Shown piece by piece: positions 1 through 4,818 of a stretch of DNA of 5,802 nucleotides; position 1 is the first letter of the stretch, and every line of letters starts with the position of its first letter. Location: NCBI GenBank assembly GCA_944391255.1, contig CALXSW010000073.1, positions 1 through 5,802 of the forward strand, in the 5' to 3' direction. The stretch is from an uncultured Clostridia bacterium. Its GTDB lineage: Bacteria; Bacillota; Clostridia; UBA1381. Below the pieces are notes generated by a model. It saw only the letters and a program-made list of their open reading frames with translations. It did not search any database and was not told where the DNA came from. Both the position numbers and the translations under genes were made by a program.

Positions 1-5
1 AAAGT

Positions 6-83
6 TGACAAAAAAGGACCGTCCCCATCTGTCACAAAAAGGACCGCCCCTGACTGTCACCCATCTGTCACCCATCTATCACC
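6..83. repeat. Short degenerate repeat array (GGACCGTCCCC / CTGTCAC type)
   Basis: Two copies of AAAAAGGACCG(T/C)CCC lie at 11-26 and 36-50, 25 bp apart, bounded by TGACA (6-10) and TGTCA (30-34 and 55-59), so the outer ends form short inverted repeats. GGAC-C-GTCC at 16-24 is a further small inverted repeat. The array then changes to an 11-bp tandem unit CTGTCACCCAT at 54-64 and 65-75, with a decayed third copy CTATCACC at 76-83. There is no coding potential. From memory, similar TGACA...GGACCGTCCCC...TGTCA palindromes are scattered between genes in Clostridia, sometimes near Y1/REP-associated transposases; no transposase is visible here. The array may continue to the left of the window. Confidence 0.75.
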
Positions 84-118
84 GAAAAAATACCCCACCA
101 AAAGTAAATAAAAGACAG

Positions 119-147
119 TTGAAAGAAAAAAATATTTGTGGTACAAT
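119..147 (+). promoter_or_regulatory. Sigma-A promoter of the ROK glucokinase gene
   Basis: The -35 box is TTGAAA (119-124) and the -10 box is TACAAT (142-147), separated by exactly 17 bp. TG at 139-140 gives an extended -10 (TGgTACAAT). Transcription should start near 154, leaving a leader of about 30 nt. The ribosome binding site GTGAGG (171-176) lies 10 nt before the ATG at 187. The core TGTGGTACAAT (137-147) recurs exactly at 2060-2070. Confidence 0.8.
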
Positions 148-186
148 ATATTTATAGTAATAATATTAATGTGAGGTAAATAAGCT

Positions 187-1122
187 ATGTTAAATATAGG
201 TATTGATCTTGGCGGAACTAATATCGCTGCAGGTATAGTTGACGAGAACGGAAAAATATTGAGAAAGGGAAGCGTTCCTACGGGGAAGGAGCGGCCTACG
301 GAGGAGGTCGTCAAAGATATCGCGTCGCTCTGCTTTTCGCTTTTAGAGCAGGAGGGTATCACGCTTGATGATATCGCGAAAATAGGAATGGGCTGTCCGG
401 GAACAGTCGATAATGAGAACGGTATAATAGCGTATTCAAATAATATACGAATGGAAAATGTGCCTATGCGTGAAATGCTGTCATCATATTTCCCCGGAAA
501 GACAATAAATCTTGAAAATGACGCTAACGCGGCTGCTTATGGCGAATATGCTGTAAACGGCGGCGGAGCAAAGAGCTTTGTGTTTATAACTCTCGGCACG
601 GGAGTGGGCGGCGGTATCATAATAGACGGTAAGATATACCGCGGCTTTAACGGAGCCGGCGCGGAATTGGGACATATCATAATACAGCCCGACGGCGAGC
701 AGTGCACATGCGGGATAAAAGGCTGCTGGGAGGCGTACGCGTCTGTTACGGCGCTTATAAGGCAGACTAAGGCGGCGATGGAAAAAGATCCGAACTCTAT
801 GATGCATGAGTGGGTGGCTGATTACGGTAAGATAAGCGGCAGAACTGCTTTTGAATGCGCGAGAAAGGGCGACAGTGCCGCTATAGAAGTAGTTGAAAAC
901 TATGTAAGATATATAAGCATAGGACTTATAAATATATTGAATATTTTTCAGCCTGAAAAAATACTGATAGGCGGGGGAATATCAAAGGAAGGCGATTATT
1001 TGTTCGAGCCTGTAAAGAAGATAGTTTATAAGTATGATTATAATAAATATATGCCAAAAACACAGATCGGCGCGGCGTCACTGTTTAATGACGCCGGAAT
1101 AATCGGCGCCGCTCTCGCTTAA
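187..1122 (+). CDS. glcK: ROK-family glucokinase
   Basis: This 311-residue cytoplasmic sugar kinase most likely phosphorylates glucose to glucose-6-phosphate with ATP, feeding glycolysis. Visible motifs are the N-terminal phosphate-binding loop DLGGTN (residues 7-12), ENDANAAA (110-117) with the presumed catalytic base D112, and the glycine-rich GTGVGGG (137-143). AELGH (159-163) has E160 and H163, and the ROK zinc site CTCGIKGCWE (173-182) gives Cys173, Cys175 and Cys180, which with His163 should bind structural zinc. A second glycine-rich segment IGGGIS lies at 261-266. The length matches the ~310-320 residues of ROK glucokinases, and there is no N-terminal helix-turn-helix, so it is an enzyme rather than a ROK repressor. 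The start follows GTGAGG with 10-nt spacing, and the protein begins directly with the kinase fold. It is apparently monocistronic, with its own promoter, and ends overlapping the convergent AraC gene by 4 bp. Glucose specificity is a family-level inference; another hexose or N-acylated amino sugar is possible. Confidence 0.9.
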   Translation: MLNIGIDLGGTNIAAGIVDENGKILRKGSVPTGKERPTEEVVKDIASLCFSLLEQEGITLDDIAKIGMGCPGTVDNENGIIAYSNNIRMENVPMREMLSSYFPGKTINLENDANAAAYGEYAVNGGGAKSFVFITLGTGVGGGIIIDGKIYRGFNGAGAELGHIIIQPDGEQCTCGIKGCWEAYASVTALIRQTKAAMEKDPNSMMHEWVADYGKISGRTAFECARKGDSAAIEVVENYVRYISIGLINILNIFQPEKILIGGGISKEGDYLFEPVKKIVYKYDYNKYMPKTQIGAASLFNDAGIIGAALA

Positions 1123-1976
1123 AAAATAGTTTCTTTTCTGTATGCTGACGGTGAGATACCTTCAATGGCTTTGAATTTCTGTATGAAATTGCTGACAGAC
1201 GAAAATCCGACATTGACGGAGATCTCGCCGACAGACATGCTTGTTGTTCTGAGCAGTTTTTTTGCGCACAGCATTCTGTAGTTCAAGATATACTCATAAG
1301 GAGTCGTTCCTATCTGTTCCTTGAAAAGGCGTATAAAGTGATATTTTGAAATATTCACAAGCTCAGTCATATCATTTAGGTTTATATTATCCTGATAATT
1401 TGAATGTATGTATTCCACAACGGTTAGAATATCCTTGTAATGCGAGCCGGAGCGCGGCGCTCCCGAGTTTTCCGAAAGCCGTATGGTCAGCAGACTGCTT
1501 AAAATATCCGACACGGCGTTTGATATCTGAATAGAGCTTAAAACGTCGGTGCGCGATGAAAGCAGTTCTATATATAAAAAATCCTGTATTATATTTCCGT
1601 GAATATTTATTTCAGATTTCCCGTTTATATCTGCGTTAAAAAGGCTGTAAAACGGTTTTACGCCGTTTCCGCCTATATGCATCCATAAAAATTCCCAGCT
1701 GTCATCAGCTGTTTTATATTTGTGATAACCGCTGCAATCGATGAGAGCGGCGGAATTTTCAGCGAGAGTAATAGTTCTGCCGCCGCAGCTGAGCGATCCT
1801 TTACCTGAAAGCGTCAGTATAAGGAGATAGCTCGGCATATCCTGCCGCTCTGTAAAATACTGTTTTCCGCATTTGAACTTGCCGAGCTCTGTTACATAGA
1901 ACGGCATAGCTCTGTTTATATTTTCGCTTATTATCCATTTTGAATCGTCTGATAGATCGTTATTATAGTTGATCAT
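1119..1976 (-). CDS. AraC-family transcriptional regulator with N-terminal cupin domain
   Basis: This is a 285-residue DNA-binding regulator. Residues ~20-130 form a cupin-like AraC_binding domain, with LLILTLSGKGSL and later WEFLWMHIGG typical of sugar-sensing members. Residues ~181-281 are the double helix-turn-helix: helix pair one around INLNDMTELVNISKYHFIRL (198-217), and helix pair two with SVGEISVNVGFSSVSNFIQK (248-267) ending in the family signature GISPSAYRK. I chose ATG at 1976 because GGGGTGA (1981-1987, minus strand) sits just upstream; the alternative ATG at 2003 adds nine residues (MLKSIWGEI) and lacks a convincing site. The gene is divergent from the TetM-like/NYN gene and convergent with the glucokinase, sharing 4 bp with it. 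By genome position it may regulate itself and the divergent gene, or the sugar kinase next door. The ligand and targets cannot be read from sequence. Confidence 0.88.
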   Translation of the reverse strand: MINYNNDLSDDSKWIISENINRAMPFYVTELGKFKCGKQYFTERQDMPSYLLILTLSGKGSLSCGGRTITLAENSAALIDCSGYHKYKTADDSWEFLWMHIGGNGVKPFYSLFNADINGKSEINIHGNIIQDFLYIELLSSRTDVLSSIQISNAVSDILSSLLTIRLSENSGAPRSGSHYKDILTVVEYIHSNYQDNINLNDMTELVNISKYHFIRLFKEQIGTTPYEYILNYRMLCAKKLLRTTSMSVGEISVNVGFSSVSNFIQKFKAIEGISPSAYRKETIF

Positions 1977-1987
1977 GATCTCACCCC
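1971..1987 (-). promoter_or_regulatory. Ribosome binding site and palindrome deciding the AraC-gene start
   Basis: On the minus strand GGGGTGA (1987-1981) precedes the ATG at 1976-1974 by 4 nt, favouring this start over the ATG at 2003. The start codon lies inside a perfect 10-bp palindrome GATCATGATC (1971-1980). The palindrome could pair in mRNA or bind a protein, but it is short enough to be chance. Confidence 0.55.
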
Positions 1988-2041
1988 ATATTGATTTTAG
2001 CATAAAAATTCACAAATAGCAATATTTTTATATTATTTTAT

Positions 2042-2070
2042 TTGCAATATGTAATGATATGTGGTACAAT
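2042..2070 (+). promoter_or_regulatory. Sigma-A promoter of the TetM-like/NYN fusion gene
   Basis: The -35 box is TTGCAA (2042-2047), the spacer is 17 bp and the -10 box is TACAAT (2065-2070), with the extended -10 dinucleotide TG at 2062-2063. Geometry and core match the promoter at 119-147. Transcription should start near 2077, giving a leader of about 97 nt before the ATG at 2174. TTGCAA is its own reverse complement, so the same hexamer could also serve a leftward promoter for the AraC gene, although I see no good matching -10 box on that strand. The rest of the 197-bp intergenic region (1977-2173) is AT-rich. Confidence 0.75.
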
Positions 2071-2076
2071 AGAAGG

Positions 2077-2173
2077 GATTATTGAAGTCGGAATGTTATG
2101 GATCAAGAAAAAAATCAGAATTTTCCATGACATGCTTTTCACTAAAGAGCTATTATCGGAAAGGAAGCGAAGA
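2077..2173 (+). promoter_or_regulatory. 5' leader with candidate 10-codon upstream ORF
   Basis: The predicted leader of about 97 nt contains an ATG at 2098 opening a short frame, MDQEKNQNFP, that stops with TGA at 2128-2130, 43 nt before the main start. Only a weak CGGA (2089-2092) precedes it. ATGGA (2098-2102) can pair with TCCAT (2124-2128), enclosing the frame in a weak 5-bp stem. Ribosomal-protection genes such as tet(M) are known to have leader-peptide attenuation, so a translation-sensing role is conceivable. No terminator hairpin with a U tract is seen. The main ribosome binding site is AAGGA (2161-2165), 8 nt from the ATG at 2174. Confidence 0.3.
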
Positions 2174-4747
2174 ATGAAAAGACTTGTTATAGGCATACTC
2201 GCGCACGTTGACTCGGGCAAGACGACGCTGTCTGAGGGGTTGATGTTCAGAAGCGGATGCATAAGAAAGATAGGCAGAGTCGATCACGGCGACGCGTTCC
2301 TTGACACTAATGAGATAGAGAGAGAAAAGGGAATAACGATCTTTTCAAAGCAGGCTGTGATGAGTTTGGGCGACACGGAGATAACACTGCTTGATACTCC
2401 CGGTCACATAGACTTTTCAACAGAGATGGAACGGACACTGCAGGTCCTCGATTATGCCATTCTCGTAATAAGCGGAACTGACGGCGTCCAGAACCATACA
2501 GAAACGCTCTGGCGTCTGCTCATAAGATACAATATCCCAACATTTATATTTATAAATAAGATGGACATATCCGAAAAGGATAGGAGCAGGCTTATAGAGG
2601 AGCTTCAGACGCGGCTTGATAAGAGCTGCACCGATTTTTCAGACAGGACATCGGGCGCGATGATGGAAGCGGTGGCGATGTATGATGAGAATGTTATGGA
2701 GCGCTTTCTTGAAACCGAAACGGTTACTGATGACGATATAAGAAACGCTGTAAGAAATAGAGCGGTGTTCCCGTGCTTTTTCGGTTCGGCTTTGAAGCTT
2801 GAGGGAATAGATGAATTTCTTGAGTCGCTTTGCAGCTATACGATAGCGTATAAGGGCGGCAGTAAATTCGGCGCTAAGGTGTTTAAGATATCGGAGGACG
2901 AGCAGGGAAAACGGCTTACGCACGTTAAGATAACGGGCGGAGAGCTTAAAGTAAAAACCCCTCTCGCCGGAAAAGATAAGCGCGGCGAGAGCTGGAGCGA
3001 AAAGGCTGATCAGATACGCATATATTCGGGCGAAAAATATAAGATGACAGACTGCGCCGAGTCGGGAACGATATGCGCGATAACAGGACTGAGCCGCACG
3101 TTCCCGGGAGAAGGCTTGGGAGATGAGCCTGATTCGGAGATGCCCGTGCTGGAGCCTGTGCTGACATATAAGGTCGAGGTGAAAAACGATATCCATTACG
3201 CGCTCTCGCAGCTTAAAAAGCTTGAGGAGGAAGAGCCGCAGCTCCATATAATATGGAGCGAGCCGCTGCAGGAGATCCATATTCAGCTTATGGGCGAGGT
3301 GCAGCTTGAAGTATTGAAGCGAATAATAAAAGAGCGGTTCAATATGGATGTGGAATTCGGACGCGGTTCTATATCGTACCGCGAAACTATAACTATGAGC
3401 GTAGAGGGCGTCGGACATTTTGAGCCGCTTAGGCATTACGCGGAGGTGCATGTGCTGCTTGAACCGCTGCCGCAGGGAAGCGGATTAAAGTTCGCGTCAG
3501 AATGCAGCGAGGACGTATTGGATAAAAACTGGCAGCGTCTGATACTTACGCATATGCAGGAAAAAACACATATAGGCGTTCTCACCGGCTCGCCTATAAC
3601 TGATATGAAGATAACGCTTGTAGCCGGACGCGCTCATAAGAAACACACCGAGGGCGGAGATTTCCGTCAGGCTACGTACCGCGCTATAAGGCATGGACTT
3701 AAGATAGCCGAGAGCATGGGCGAGGTAAAACTGCTTGAGCCGTGGTATGATTTCAGGCTTGAGGTGCCTACGGAGAATGTGGGCAGAGCGATGACAGATA
3801 TCCAGCAGATGGGCGGCGAGTTTTCGCAGCCGGAGCTTGACGGCGAATATTCGGTCATATCAGGCAGCGCGCCTGTGTCTGCCATGCGCGATTATCACAC
3901 TGAGCTTACGGGATACACGCGCGGCAAGGGAAGGCTTTTCTGTTCAGTAAAAGGATATCAGCCTTGCCATAATGAAGATGAGATAATAGAGCAGGCATCA
4001 TACGACAGCGAGGGAGATATCGACAATCCGGCGGACAGCGTGTTCTGCGCGCACGGCGCGGGATTTATCGTCAAATGGGACGAGGTATATGACTATATGC
4101 ATGTTGACAGCGGCTACACTAATTTTGACGGTGATGACGATGATACTGAAGTAAAGGTATCGAGGTATATAAACGCCGTAGTCGATGATGATGAGCTGCT
4201 TAGAATATTTGAAAAGACATACGGACCTGTAAAGACGAAAAATTATAACGCTCTTAAGACGGTGAAGAAAAAGGAGAACAAGGCTCCTAAATTCAAGAGC
4301 AAGCCTCTGCCGTCAGGCCCGTCATATCTGCTTGTTGACGGATACAATATAATTTTTGCGTGGGACGAGCTTAGAGAAGCGTCAGAGCATAGTCTTGACG
4401 CGGCGCGTGAGCTTTTAATAAGCCGGCTGTGCAATTACAGAGGGATAACAAACAGCGAGATAATCCTCGTGTTCGACGCGTATAAGGTCAAGGGAAATCC
4501 GGGAACAGTAGAAAAAGTGAATAACATAAATGTCGTATACACCAAGGAAGCTGAAACGGCTGATATGTATATAGAAAAGGTCACTCATGAGCTGGGCAGA
4601 AAGCACCGCGTAAGAGTGGCAACGTCAGACAGTCTTGAACAGATAATCATTCTCGGCGCCGGCGCTGTGAGGATATCGGCGCGCGAATTTCTAAAAGAGA
4701 TAGAGGACGCGGAGAAGGAGATAAAGGATTTTCTGAAAAGACTGTGA
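2174..4747 (+). CDS. TetM/EF-G-like translational GTPase fused to a Rae1-like NYN endoribonuclease domain
   Basis: This 857-residue protein has two recognisable modules. The GTPase domain has AHVDSGKTT (10-18), REKGITI (50-56), DTPGH with catalytic H78 (74-78), NKMD (128-131) and GSALK (204-208). EF-G-like domains follow: II (~230-320), III (~325-395), IV (~395-515) and V (~517-600). It lacks the EF-G G' insert, as TetM does. In domain IV, TetM's tetracycline-displacing YSPVS loop is replaced by HKKHT (488-492). A linker (~600-716) carries CAHGAGFIVKWDEV (625-638), an acidic run (652-659) and a lysine-rich stretch. Residues 717-857 match B. subtilis Rae1/YacP along most of its length, with VDGYN (D722), VFDA (D768), ETAD (D797) and ATSD (D819) all intact. 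Rae1 cuts mRNA in the ribosomal A site. I infer a GTP-dependent ribosome-bound nuclease; tetracycline protection is possible but not favoured. The ATG at 2174 has AAGGA at 8-nt spacing and aligns with TetM's N-terminus; a TTG at 2042 lies inside the -35 box. In-frame ATGs at 2093 and 2132 are weaker starts. Confidence 0.88.
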   Translation: MKRLVIGILAHVDSGKTTLSEGLMFRSGCIRKIGRVDHGDAFLDTNEIEREKGITIFSKQAVMSLGDTEITLLDTPGHIDFSTEMERTLQVLDYAILVISGTDGVQNHTETLWRLLIRYNIPTFIFINKMDISEKDRSRLIEELQTRLDKSCTDFSDRTSGAMMEAVAMYDENVMERFLETETVTDDDIRNAVRNRAVFPCFFGSALKLEGIDEFLESLCSYTIAYKGGSKFGAKVFKISEDEQGKRLTHVKITGGELKVKTPLAGKDKRGESWSEKADQIRIYSGEKYKMTDCAESGTICAITGLSRTFPGEGLGDEPDSEMPVLEPVLTYKVEVKNDIHYALSQLKKLEEEEPQLHIIWSEPLQEIHIQLMGEVQLEVLKRIIKERFNMDVEFGRGSISYRETITMSVEGVGHFEPLRHYAEVHVLLEPLPQGSGLKFASECSEDVLDKNWQRLILTHMQEKTHIGVLTGSPITDMKITLVAGRAHKKHTEGGDFRQATYRAIRHGLKIAESMGEVKLLEPWYDFRLEVPTENVGRAMTDIQQMGGEFSQPELDGEYSVISGSAPVSAMRDYHTELTGYTRGKGRLFCSVKGYQPCHNEDEIIEQASYDSEGDIDNPADSVFCAHGAGFIVKWDEVYDYMHVDSGYTNFDGDDDDTEVKVSRYINAVVDDDELLRIFEKTYGPVKTKNYNALKTVKKKENKAPKFKSKPLPSGPSYLLVDGYNIIFAWDELREASEHSLDAARELLISRLCNYRGITNSEIILVFDAYKVKGNPGTVEKVNNINVVYTKEAETADMYIEKVTHELGRKHRVRVATSDSLEQIIILGAGAVRISAREFLKEIEDAEKEIKDFLKRL
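2961..2991. repeat. Perfect 9-bp inverted repeat inside the fusion gene
   Basis: CTCTCGCCG (2961-2969) and CGGCGAGAG (2983-2991) are exact reverse complements around a 13-nt loop, within domain II coding sequence. On the minus strand the stem is followed by GGGTTTTTAC, so it resembles a weak intrinsic terminator for antisense transcription. On the plus strand there is no U tract. Confidence 0.5.
4322..4744 (+). other. NYN (YacP/Rae1-like) nuclease domain of the fusion protein
   Basis: Residues 717-857 form a self-contained PIN-like domain that opens with SYLLVDGYNIIFAW and ends soon after SAREFLKEIE. It corresponds to nearly all of the ~170-residue stand-alone Rae1, without its C-terminal tail. 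The four acidic positions that bind catalytic metal in NYN nucleases (D722, D768, D797, D819) are present, so the domain should be active. It is joined in frame to the GTPase by a polar, lysine-rich linker (~690-716), and base composition does not change at the junction, so this looks like an established fusion rather than a recent read-through. Confidence 0.85.
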
Positions 4748-4763
4748 CGCGTGATAAATTAAA

Positions 4764-4790
4764 GGAATGCTTATGTAAGCGTTCCGCTTA
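4764..4790. repeat. Overlapping inverted repeats between the fusion gene and the aminotransferase gene
   Basis: GGAATGCTTA (4764-4773) pairs with TAAGCGTTCC (4776-4785) through ten positions with one G-U wobble. The arm TAAGCG (4776-4781) can instead pair perfectly with CGCTTA (4785-4790). The two hairpins exclude each other. Neither is followed by a run of T on the plus strand, so I do not call a terminator; on the minus strand the longer stem is followed by TTTAATTTA, giving at best a weak leftward terminator. The structures sit 28 nt before the aminotransferase start. Confidence 0.5.
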
Positions 4791-4818
4791 AAATAGATGA
4801 AAGAAGGTATTTAAGGAA

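Noticed and set aside
6..83. CRISPR array
   Set aside because: Units are only 11-25 bp, are degenerate and of two kinds, and have no unique spacers of regular length or cas genes nearby.
484..807. Minus-strand open frame of 107 codons within the glucokinase gene
   Set aside because: It is a shadow of the ROK coding sequence, with low-quality composition and no motif.
2042..2173. N-terminal extension of the fusion protein from a TTG at 2042 (44 more residues)
   Set aside because: The TTG lies inside the -35 box of the promoter, so it would not be in the mRNA from that promoter. The ATG at 2174 has a good ribosome binding site and matches the TetM N-terminus.
2639..3451. Long open frame of 270 codons on the minus strand
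   Set aside because: It is antisense to the well-supported GTPase gene, its translation is rich in Leu, Arg, Tyr and His with no recognisable domain, and it is a composition shadow.
2174..4747. Acquired tetracycline-resistance gene tet(M)/tet(O)/tet(W)
   Set aside because: The protein is far longer than the ~640-residue resistance proteins, carries a nuclease domain, has a changed domain IV loop and host-like composition, and shows no mobile-element context.
4764..4790. Rho-independent terminator after the fusion gene
   Set aside because: Stems are present but no T run follows on the plus strand (AAAATAG instead).
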